Source of the DNA: Vulcanimicrobiota bacterium
Lineage (GTDB): Bacteria; Vulcanimicrobiota; Vulcanimicrobiia; Vulcanimicrobiales; Vulcanimicrobiaceae
Length of the DNA: 7,947 nt
NCBI GenBank assembly: GCA_019247395.1
Contig: JAFAOZ010000195.1
Span: 1-7,947 of the forward strand
Direction of reading: 5' to 3'
Shown here piece after piece: positions 1 to 6,105 of the stretch (the first letter of the stretch is position 1; every line of letters starts with the position of its first letter). The position numbers and the translations under genes are program-made. Under the pieces are notes generated by a model, which worked only from the letters and a program-made list of their open reading frames with translations, was not told where the DNA came from and made no database searches.

Positions 1-663
1 TCGGGAATTTCGATGAGCTCGGAACTCGCTAGCCAGCTCGGGGCTCCCGTCGTTGGAAACTACCTGGTGCGCGGCTTGGGCGGTTATCAAACGCAAGTCG
101 TGCGCACCGGCCCGCTGCGCATCGGCACGGCGACGTATCCGGAAGCCTATTATCTGGTGCTCAACGACTTGCGGCGTTACGGCTACGACGTGGTGCTCGG
201 CGCGGACGTGCTCGCGGGAACCAACGTCGAACTCGACGCGGGCGCGCATGCCATACGTTTCGGCGCTCCGATTGCGAGAACCCGTATCACCGTACCAGTC
301 GCCTTTGAGAATTTCATTCCGGTGATCGACGTAAGTTTGGGAACCGTGCAAGCGTCTCTGGCAGTGGATACGGGCGACGAGTCGAATATTAACCTCGCCT
401 ACGAATTCTATGCGAAACATCCGGGCCTGTTTAGCGTGACGCAGCGGCGATCCGTCAGCGGAATCGGCGGCAGCAGCGTCGAGTTAATCGGCGAGATTCC
501 GCAAATACGCATTGGCGATTACCGCAGCGGGCCGCAACGCATCGGAGCGACGCAGAGCCTCGCGGCGACTGCCTACGGGCATCTTGGCGCCGCATTCTTA
601 CAGCAGTTCATCGTACAGCTCGACTACGCGGCGGCGCAGCTGCGCCTCACGCCCCGATCGTGA
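1..663 (+). CDS. Retropepsin-like aspartic protease, 5' end cut by window edge
   Basis: This is the C-terminal part of a two-lobed aspartyl protease of the bacterial retropepsin-like type. The reading frame is open from base 1, and the in-frame ATG at 13 is internal, because the residues around it (Ser-Gly-Ile-Ser-Met-Ser-Ser-Glu-Leu-Ala, then Gln-Leu-Gly) match the stretch that follows the first catalytic Asp-Thr-Gly in this family. The first active-site triad is therefore expected just before base 1. Counting from the ATG, lobe one ends near residue 85 and includes a 'LGADVL' strand. Lobe two carries its own Asp-Thr-Gly at residues 119-121 (bases 367-375) and ends in the typical 'GHLGAAFLQQF' and 'LDYAAAQLRL' strands. 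Position 122, usually Ala or Ser, is Asp here. Peptide-bond hydrolysis in the periplasm or outside the cell is likely, but no signal peptide is visible because the N-terminus is missing. Its stop overlaps the next start by 4 bases, suggesting translational coupling. Confidence 0.8.
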   Translation, partial: SGISMSSELASQLGAPVVGNYLVRGLGGYQTQVVRTGPLRIGTATYPEAYYLVLNDLRRYGYDVVLGADVLAGTNVELDAGAHAIRFGAPIARTRITVPVAFENFIPVIDVSLGTVQASLAVDTGDESNINLAYEFYAKHPGLFSVTQRRSVSGIGGSSVELIGEIPQIRIGDYRSGPQRIGATQSLAATAYGHLGAAFLQQFIVQLDYAAAQLRLTPRS

Positions 664-1223
664 TCCCCACCGCATTGCTTCGCATCATCGCGCTCGCCAC
701 GATCGCCTCGTTCGGTGGGGCGCACCCGCCGGTCACTCCGTCGCTCGATCCGTGCACCGTCGTCGCCGCGGAGATGATGGAAAGCGTCGATTCGTCTGAA
801 GCGCGTCCGGGCGACTTCTTCCGCTTTCAAACCGTCAATGCAGTCACCGCCGGCACCAGTGTCATCATTCCGGAGCGTACGCTGGGCTACGGCGTCGTGA
901 CGGTCGCGTCGCCGGCAGGGCGCGATGCCCATCCTGGGGTGCTCGTGCTCGAGCCGCGCTATTTGACGCTGCCCAACGGCAAGCGTCTCGGCGTCGTGCT
1001 CAATCACAACGTCAGCGGCGATCCGCTCGACCGGTCGGGTTCAAGCAACGGCATCCCGGGGTACCTGGGCGCGATACCGCTCTTGGGCGTCGGCGCCGCC
1101 ATCGGCATATTCAACTACTTTCGCAAGGGCAAGAATATCGTCGTGCCGCGGGGGACGGTCTTTACGATTTTTCCCAGCGACGACCCGTCCGTGGAACACT
1201 GCCAAGAGCATCCGTCGTACTAG
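660..1223 (+). CDS. Small secreted protein of unknown function, 'IPxGT' beta-rich type
   Basis: A 187-residue protein starting at a GTG inside a GTGA overlap with the protease stop; there is no clear ribosome binding site, so coupled translation is likely. Residues 1-21 form a plausible Sec signal peptide (Arg8, hydrophobic 9-18, Gly-Gly-Ala before a possible cut at 21). The mature part has two cysteines, Cys32 and Cys181, which could form a disulfide. It is beta-rich, with 'RPGD' at 49-52, 'VIIPERT' at 68-74 and 'VPRGTVF' at 162-168. This pattern of 'x-Pro-x-Gly-Thr' strands separated by a central 'L.LPNGKRLGV' strand recurs in many secreted bacterial proteins of unknown function. A Gly-rich hydrophobic stretch at 132-154 could be a membrane-touching or buried segment. 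I cannot assign a function. Pairing with the protease could mean substrate, inhibitor or a shared envelope role; that is a guess. Confidence 0.7.
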   Translation: MIPTALLRIIALATIASFGGAHPPVTPSLDPCTVVAAEMMESVDSSEARPGDFFRFQTVNAVTAGTSVIIPERTLGYGVVTVASPAGRDAHPGVLVLEPRYLTLPNGKRLGVVLNHNVSGDPLDRSGSSNGIPGYLGAIPLLGVGAAIGIFNYFRKGKNIVVPRGTVFTIFPSDDPSVEHCQEHPSY

Positions 1224-1230
1224 CACGACG
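1213..1230 (+). other. Perfect 6-bp hairpin across the stop codon of the secreted protein gene
   Basis: CGTCGT (1213-1218) and ACGACG (1225-1230) form a perfect inverted repeat with a 6-base loop that contains the TAG stop. It is short and has no T run after it. It may add to transcription slowing together with the next hairpin, but it could be chance in GC-rich DNA. Confidence 0.25.
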
Positions 1231-1243
1231 CCCGACCTGATGC

Positions 1244-1263
1244 GCTAGCCTTGCCGGGCTAGC
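1244..1263 (+). terminator. Possible weak terminator hairpin before the glycosyltransferase operon
   Basis: GCTAGCC (1244-1250) and GGCTAGC (1257-1263) are perfect inverted arms of 7 bp around a 6-base loop. The first T-rich stretch (TTTT at 1277-1280) begins 14 bases after the stem rather than directly, so this is not a classic intrinsic terminator. It lies 20 bases after the stop of the upstream gene and just before an AT-richer promoter-like zone, the expected place for a unit boundary. Confidence 0.35.
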
Positions 1264-1285
1264 CGATTCGGTTGGATTTTCTAAT

Positions 1286-1318
1286 TTAACGTGCTAACCG
1301 CGTTAACGTGTAAACGTG
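1286..1318 (+). promoter_or_regulatory. Tandem TTAACGTG-type repeats in the presumed operon promoter
   Basis: TTAACGTG occurs at 1286-1293 and again at 1303-1310, a 17-base period, followed directly by TAAACGTG at 1311-1318. The three copies lie 8 to 40 bases before the glycosyltransferase start, in the only AT-rich stretch of the region. They could be operator half-sites for a transcription factor. The TAACGT hexamers at 1287-1292 and 1304-1309 also fit a TANNNT-type -10 box. No convincing -35 box is visible. Confidence 0.35.
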
Positions 1319-1325
1319 CCATAGT

Positions 1326-2828
1326 GTGATGCAACGAACCTACTACTTATACTACGGAGCAAATTCGTTGCAAACGAGATCGAAAAGCTGGTTTAACAAC
1401 CTGGCAGATTCGCTTAGAATGCCGCCGATAGCCGCAGCACTGATCGCCGGCATCCCCGCGGCCATCGTCACCGCCCTTTACGTGCTCCGAATGCACGGCG
1501 CACGCTTCGAAATCGATTCCGTCTACTATCCCACGTTCGCCTTCGTCTATGCCGTCTGGATCCTGCCGATCCTCGGCTTCATGCTTTTCAGCTTGCGCCC
1601 AATTCGCCCGAATGCGCACGCAGCGCCGAAACACCGATTCATCTGTATGGTACCGGCATACAACGAAGAGCGCGTGATCGGTAATCCCATTCGGAGCTTG
1701 CTGGCGCAAAAATACCCCAAAGAGCTCTTCGAGGTCTGGGTAATCTTCGACGGCACGGATGCGACTGCGGAGATCGCCGAGCGGCTCGGCGCCAAGGTGC
1801 TCGTCACCCCGACCAACGGCTACGGCAAGCACCGCGCCTTGGACTATGCCTTCCGTAAGCTGCTGCATCCCGGCGACGATCGCTACGTCGCCGTATTCGA
1901 CGCCGACAACACCGTCAGCGACAACTTCCTCCAGGCCATGAACGATGCGATCGAGGCGCGCGGCTTCCGCTGCATGCAGTCCTTCCACGACGTGCTCAAC
2001 GGCGCCGACAACTGGATCACCAAAGCGCTCTGGTGCTCCTGCGTCTCCTCGTCCCGAATGTACCTCACGGGCCGTATGCGCAGCCTTTCGAACGTCCTGA
2101 TTTGCGGTACGGGTTGGTGCTGCGAGGCGGAACTGCTTCGCAAGCACTGGTCGCACATCAAGACGCAGACCGAAGACATCGAGTTGAACGGCATCCTCGC
2201 GCTCGAATCCGGGGTCCACGTCGGGTACGTGCCGGAGGCGCACATTTACGACGAAAAGCCGCTGAACATCTGGGTCTCGATCCGCCAGCGCATGCGTTGG
2301 ATGTGCGGGCACGCGCGCGTCGCATACTATTATTTCTTCCGGTGCGTTTGGGAAGGCATGCGACGGGGCGACCTCGCGCTCATCGAACTGGCCTCCTATT
2401 ACCTCGTGCCGTTCGCGCTCTTGATCAGTTTCCTGACCTGGCCGCTGCTCGCCGGAATTTCGCTGGGCGTTTTCCGTATCGCAGGTCCGCTGGCGAGCGG
2501 CCCGGTCGAGCACCTGTTTGAGGCAATCGCCGTCTTCTTCATCTTCGGTTATCAAATCGTCGGCTTCTGGAACACCAAGGAGCTGGGCGGAGGCGGCTTC
2601 ACGCGGGCATGCCGGGTCGTGCTCTATTCACTCTATACCTGCATCTTTGCGATCCTGGTATGGCCGCCCGCGCTGGTTTGGGCCCTCTTTTCAGTGGCCA
2701 AGAGCGACTGGCTCTATCACACTCCGCACGTCAGCGACGCGACGGAGGAGGCGCTGCTCGCCCAACGCACGGCCGCAGTCCGCGTAAACGCCGCCACGGC
2801 ATTGGCACCGCAAGCGGCGACAAATTAA
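1326..2828 (+). CDS. Membrane-bound family 2 glycosyltransferase (polysaccharide synthase type)
   Basis: A 500-residue integral inner-membrane glycosyltransferase, expected to transfer sugar from a nucleotide-sugar donor to a growing chain on the cytoplasmic face and, by family analogy with BcsA, PgaC and hyaluronan synthase, to extrude the product. Visible in order: two membrane segments (about 33-54 and 67-90); a GT-A domain with 'PAYNEE' at 110-115, Asp142, the DxD metal site 'DAD' at 192-194, 'TED' at 282-284 carrying the likely catalytic Asp, and the acceptor-site 'QRMRW' at 321-325; then a hydrophobic C-terminal half (about 351-383, 398-416, 429-456). The full processive D,D,D,QxxRW set is present. 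No PilZ domain is seen. The start is uncertain: GTG 1326 and ATG 1329 are adjacent and lack a clear ribosome site, and Met32 (ATG 1419) is another option. Unusually, five cysteines lie within residues 237-266. First gene of a five-gene cluster. The polymer made cannot be read from sequence. Confidence 0.9.
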   Translation: MMQRTYYLYYGANSLQTRSKSWFNNLADSLRMPPIAAALIAGIPAAIVTALYVLRMHGARFEIDSVYYPTFAFVYAVWILPILGFMLFSLRPIRPNAHAAPKHRFICMVPAYNEERVIGNPIRSLLAQKYPKELFEVWVIFDGTDATAEIAERLGAKVLVTPTNGYGKHRALDYAFRKLLHPGDDRYVAVFDADNTVSDNFLQAMNDAIEARGFRCMQSFHDVLNGADNWITKALWCSCVSSSRMYLTGRMRSLSNVLICGTGWCCEAELLRKHWSHIKTQTEDIELNGILALESGVHVGYVPEAHIYDEKPLNIWVSIRQRMRWMCGHARVAYYYFFRCVWEGMRRGDLALIELASYYLVPFALLISFLTWPLLAGISLGVFRIAGPLASGPVEHLFEAIAVFFIFGYQIVGFWNTKELGGGGFTRACRVVLYSLYTCIFAILVWPPALVWALFSVAKSDWLYHTPHVSDATEEALLAQRTAAVRVNAATALAPQAATN

Positions 2829-2831
2829 AGC

Positions 2832-2839
2832 AAAGGAAG
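2832..2839 (+). promoter_or_regulatory. Ribosome binding site that fixes the beta-barrel gene start
   Basis: AAAGGAAG lies 7 bases before the GTG at 2847, the clearest Shine-Dalgarno sequence in the window. It supports GTG 2847 as the start and separate strong initiation of the beta-barrel protein within the operon. Confidence 0.7.
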
Positions 2840-2846
2840 TATCATC

Positions 2847-3689
2847 GTGTTCCCTTCCACAAAAACCATACTCCCGCTCATCGTCGTGGCGATCGCCGTT
2901 TCGGCGACGCCCGCGATGGCCGACAACTACTCGCGCTTGGAGTTCGACGATTCCTCGATCGGCTTCAGCAGCCCGGGCAACGCTTACGGACCATGGATCT
3001 TTCAAAACATGAGGTTCGTCTACGTAATGCCGGGTGAAGGTGCGATCAACGTCGAATTCTCGCACGAAGCGAACAAAGACATCAGCTTCCCGACGCACGG
3101 CGACTACTTCGCCGCAGGGGTCACCCACGATTTTACGTCGCGCCTCTTCGGGAACCTCACCTTCGGTTATGGAACGAATAACCCGTACGCCCAGACCGAC
3201 GTTCACGTCGAGATGAACTATAAGACGACGCCCGACATGCGCCTGGTCATGGGCGCCGCGGAGGATTTCGTCGCGTATCATTCCGGAATGACGTTGCAGC
3301 AGCTTGCGGTCGGCCCGACGTATTATTACGGATGGGGCGACGTTCAAGCGCGGTATCTCGTCTCCGCCAACACTGGCGCGCAAACAAAGAGCGGCGCTTC
3401 GGTGGCGTGGGACATCGTGCCCGATCGCCGCTCGAAATATACGCTAACCGGTCTCTTTGGACCACAGCAATATCTCGTTTCGCTTCCCGGGATACCGGTA
3501 GCGCTCTCGAATTACAACGGTCAGACGTACACGGTGTCGACGGAACAGCAGATCGGGCGTCCGGTGCGCACGGGACTGCGATGGGGGCTGCGAGCCGGCG
3601 GCTTTCTATCGCATCTAACGAACGCTTCGACGGGCGCGGCGATCTATACGGGACGCGGCTTCACGGCCGGGTTCTGGACGACGTACTGA
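2847..3689 (+). CDS. Outer-membrane beta-barrel protein, YaiO-like
   Basis: A 280-residue exported protein starting at GTG behind a good ribosome site, 18 bases after the synthase stop. Residues 1-25 are a clear Sec signal peptide (Lys6, hydrophobic 8-20, Ala-Met-Ala before the cut). The mature 255 residues are rich in Tyr, Phe, Gly and Thr with many short alternating hydrophobic/polar stretches (for example 'FGNLTFGYG' at about 100-108, 'TYYYGWGDVQARYLV' around 158-172, 'GLRWGLRAGG' around 243-252) and a terminal strand 'GFTAGFWTTY' ending in an aromatic residue, as expected of a BAM-inserted barrel. The overall pattern and position beside a glycosyltransferase recall YaiO, an E. coli outer-membrane protein next to the glycosyltransferase YaiP. 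Homology is proposed from pattern, not alignment. There is no TPR domain, unlike BcsC or PgaA, so if it is the export pore the periplasmic scaffold must come from elsewhere. A purely structural or sensor role is possible. Confidence 0.65.
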   Translation: MFPSTKTILPLIVVAIAVSATPAMADNYSRLEFDDSSIGFSSPGNAYGPWIFQNMRFVYVMPGEGAINVEFSHEANKDISFPTHGDYFAAGVTHDFTSRLFGNLTFGYGTNNPYAQTDVHVEMNYKTTPDMRLVMGAAEDFVAYHSGMTLQQLAVGPTYYYGWGDVQARYLVSANTGAQTKSGASVAWDIVPDRRSKYTLTGLFGPQQYLVSLPGIPVALSNYNGQTYTVSTEQQIGRPVRTGLRWGLRAGGFLSHLTNASTGAAIYTGRGFTAGFWTTY

Positions 3690-3706
3690 GGTCGCGGGGC
3701 CGCTTT

Positions 3707-4861
3707 ATGCTCGAGCTCGCCGCATCGCTTGGGCTTTTCGGATCGATCGGCTACGATCCGGTCTTTGCAACACCGTTACGAGACTCGCGGTGCCTTCGGT
3801 TCGAGCGCTGGGTGCTGGAGCGTCAGATCAGCGACAACAATCTTTGCCGCTACTACCGCTACGGACCCCACGCGAGTGAAGAGTCGCCGCTCGCGACCGC
3901 CTACGCGATTCTACTCTTGAACCGCAGCCACCCGGAGATCGCGGATAGGCTCGCGGACGGCATCACGGCGTTACAGGGGCGCTTTGCTTCGAACCGCTAC
4001 GTTTCGGGCGGAGTGCCGTCGATCGCAAATGACGACTCGCTCATGTTCTATTCGTCGGATGCACTTGCCGCGATCAAGGCACTCATGGCGGTCTATAAAC
4101 GCAGCGGCGCGACGGCGCCGATGCACGCCGCGAAGGGTTTCGTCGAGTTCGTCCATCGCCTCGTCGACGGCGAACGCGCGGGTTTTCTCGTCGAGAATCT
4201 CGATTTTCCGATGCAGTACGTACGGCCCAACGGCGATTTCCAAAATTGGCTGGTACCGAACGTTGCGATGCTATTTTGGGATGCGCTGCGCGACTACGCC
4301 GAGGCCGCGGGGGACGCCGCGACCGCGCGCCTCTTCGAACGCGGGCGTACGCTGCTGCTACGATCGGCGCAGGCCGACAACGGCGCGTTCTACGATCATT
4401 ACGATCCGGGCTACCCTCCACGTGGCTATTCGCCCGAGCGATGGCGTTGGTACAAGATCAACCCCGACGGGGCCCGCATCGCAATCGGCGACAACATGAT
4501 GATGTCGGCGCTCGGAGCGTTGCGCATGGGCGATACGGCGGCCGTCGATCGCTTTCTGCAATGGGCGCGGCCAACGGGCGGGAAGTTTTACGCGTATATC
4601 GACGTGGAGAGCGGCGGCTCGGGCTTCTTGCACAGCGACCGGCGCTATTTCGACGTCGTCTCTTCGGCGATGTACTACGAACTTCTGGAAGCGCGCGGGC
4701 GGCTCACCGATGCAACGCGCCGTCAACTGGAGGCCGTCTTCAAGCAATCGGCGGCGGATGACGGGGGATATCGGTGGGGATTGAGGGCCTCGGACGACGG
4801 TTGGGTTCAGGACTCGGCCGAGGCCCTAGTGACAGGCTACTGGATCGCACAAACGTGCTGA
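3707..4861 (+). CDS. Helical protein of probable (alpha/alpha)-toroid fold, possible glycan-active enzyme
   Basis: A 384-residue protein beginning at ATG 3707, 17 bases after the barrel gene, with a weak CGGGG ribosome site at 3695-3699. The frame stays open far upstream, but that part lies over the barrel gene and is not coding. The protein alternates amphipathic helices with aromatic/Gly-rich loops: 'SPLATAYAILLLNR' at 60-73, 'SSDALAAIKALMAVYKR' at 116-132, 'FQNWLVPNVAMLFWDALRDYAEAAGD' around 178-203, 'DNMMMSALGALRMGD' at 262-276 and 'DDGGYRWGL' at 351-359. This matches the helical-hairpin toroids used by several glycoside hydrolases, lyases and epimerases. Acidic and aromatic loop residues (Asp230, Asp233, Trp246, Trp248, Asp299, Trp366) could line a sugar cleft. 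I do not recognise the family. The N-terminus is hydrophobic but lacks basic residues, so export is doubtful. Its stop overlaps the phosphoesterase start by 7 bases. Context suggests processing of the glycan made by the operon. Confidence 0.7.
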   Translation: MLELAASLGLFGSIGYDPVFATPLRDSRCLRFERWVLERQISDNNLCRYYRYGPHASEESPLATAYAILLLNRSHPEIADRLADGITALQGRFASNRYVSGGVPSIANDDSLMFYSSDALAAIKALMAVYKRSGATAPMHAAKGFVEFVHRLVDGERAGFLVENLDFPMQYVRPNGDFQNWLVPNVAMLFWDALRDYAEAAGDAATARLFERGRTLLLRSAQADNGAFYDHYDPGYPPRGYSPERWRWYKINPDGARIAIGDNMMMSALGALRMGDTAAVDRFLQWARPTGGKFYAYIDVESGGSGFLHSDRRYFDVVSSAMYYELLEARGRLTDATRRQLEAVFKQSAADDGGYRWGLRASDDGWVQDSAEALVTGYWIAQTC

Positions 4862-6105
4862 AAGGAGCGGTCGCGGCGGCCCTGGCGCTGCTCGCCTGTG
4901 CCGCGCCCGCCGCGGCCGCCACGATCGACTCAATTAAGCACGTCGTCATCGTGGTTCAAGAGAATCGAAGTTTCGACGACCTCTTCGAGGGCTATCCCAA
5001 CGCGCACACCTCCTCAACCGGTAAGCTGCCCGACGGAATGACGGTGCCCTTACAGGCTATATCGCTTTCGGCGGGTTACGATATCTCGCATACCTATCAA
5101 GACGCGAAGAGCGCCTACGACAACGGCGCGATGGATGGTTTCGGTTACGAATATGCCGGCGGGGCCGGATCCGGCTACGCTCATCCCCAGTATGGATACG
5201 TCCCGCGCCGTGAAGTGGAGCCGTATTGGGACTTGGCGCAAAACTACGTCCTCGCGGATAATATGTTTTCGCAACTCGACGGCAGCTACGTCGCGCATCA
5301 GTTTCTCATCGCAGGCTGGGCGGGCGGGGCGTACAACTTTCCGGCGGTCGAGCCGTGGGGTTGCGACGCCCCGCCCAATAACGCGATCGGCCTGCTCAAC
5401 GCCGCGGGACAACCTTTCGGCCTAACCTTTCCGTGCTTTTCATATAAGACGATCGCCGACGAGCTGGACGCAAACGGCATAACGTGGCGCTATTACTCGC
5501 CATCGGCCGGGATCGGATACTCGTGGGACGCCTACGATGCGATCTCGCAAATTCGCAAAAGCTCTATTTGGAAGAAGGCCGACCTCCATCCCGAGACGCG
5601 AATCCTCAAAGACGTCGCCGGCGGCTCATTGGCAGCGGTAACGTGGGTTGTTCCGTCGATGCCGCTCTCCGACCATGCGGGTTCCGGCAGCGCTCGCGGG
5701 CCGTCCTGGGTTGGGTCGATCGTCAATGCGATCGGCAAGAGCAAGTTCTGGTCTTCCACGGTGATCTTCGTAACGTGGGACGATTGGGGCGGATGGTACG
5801 ACGACGTCGCTCCCCCGCAGCTCGAGCATGACCGCTTAGGATTTCGCGTTCCGTTGCTCTGCATTTCGCCGTACGCCAAGAAGAACTACGTCGATCACAG
5901 CCGGTACGAGTTTGCAAGCTTGCTGAAATTTATTGAAACTCGCTTCGGTCTTTCGTCGCTAAAACGCTCCGATGCGCGCTCCGCCGCGCCGTTGGGCTGC
6001 TTCAACTTTCAACAGCAGCCGCGCGCGTTCCGCGAGATTTCCGCGCCGCTGCAGCAGGCCGACGTAATTCGGGCTGCATCGAACGCGGCTCCGGACGGCG
6101 AATGA
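4855..6105 (+). CDS. Secreted phosphoesterase, phospholipase C / acid phosphatase type (PF04185)
   Basis: A 416-residue member of the alkaline-phosphatase-superfamily phosphoesterases that includes phospholipases C and Francisella AcpA. The preferred start is GTG 4855, because a signal peptide begins there: Lys3, hydrophobic Ala/Leu run 5-17, and Ala-rich cut near 20-22. A longer frame from 4774 would overlap the previous gene by 88 bases. 'LALLAC' ending at Cys15 could instead be a lipobox. Family landmarks: 'VVQENRSFDDLF' at 33-44 (metal ligands Glu36, Asn37), 'LDGSYVAHQ' with Ser144 at the nucleophile position, 'SDHAGSG' with His274, and 'TWDDWGGWYDD' with Asp309-Asp310, then 'ISPYAKKNYVDH' ending at His348. 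All key positions appear filled, so the enzyme should be active on a phosphomonoester or phosphodiester in the periplasm or outside. Substrate cannot be decided. The 7-base overlap upstream and 4-base overlap downstream imply coupled expression. Confidence 0.88.
   Translation: MLKGAVAAALALLACAAPAAAATIDSIKHVVIVVQENRSFDDLFEGYPNAHTSSTGKLPDGMTVPLQAISLSAGYDISHTYQDAKSAYDNGAMDGFGYEYAGGAGSGYAHPQYGYVPRREVEPYWDLAQNYVLADNMFSQLDGSYVAHQFLIAGWAGGAYNFPAVEPWGCDAPPNNAIGLLNAAGQPFGLTFPCFSYKTIADELDANGITWRYYSPSAGIGYSWDAYDAISQIRKSSIWKKADLHPETRILKDVAGGSLAAVTWVVPSMPLSDHAGSGSARGPSWVGSIVNAIGKSKFWSSTVIFVTWDDWGGWYDDVAPPQLEHDRLGFRVPLLCISPYAKKNYVDHSRYEFASLLKFIETRFGLSSLKRSDARSAAPLGCFNFQQQPRAFREISAPLQQADVIRAASNAAPDGE

Noticed and set aside
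1224..1325. Search for a tRNA, riboswitch or small RNA in the gap
   Set aside because: Only two short hairpins and the TTAACGTG repeats are seen; no cloverleaf or known riboswitch core.
1347..2555. 402-codon open frame on the minus strand inside the glycosyltransferase gene
   Set aside because: It is antisense to a gene with a full set of catalytic motifs; its translation is rich in Arg, Asp, Glu and His with no recognisable domain, as expected of a GC-rich shadow frame.
2691..3383. 230-codon minus-strand frame across the barrel gene
   Set aside because: Overlaps two well-supported + strand genes and shows no domain or ribosome site.
3332..3706. Upstream extension of the toroid protein frame
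   Set aside because: It lies entirely over the barrel gene, whose signal peptide and C-terminal strand are convincing; ATG 3707 leaves a normal 17-base gap.
4246..4761. 171-codon + strand frame inside the toroid gene
   Set aside because: Arg-rich, no domain, in a second frame of a supported gene.
4774..4854. Earlier ATG start for the phosphoesterase
   Set aside because: It would put 27 Gly/Arg-rich residues before the signal peptide and overlap the previous gene by 88 bases; GTG 4855 starts directly at the signal peptide.
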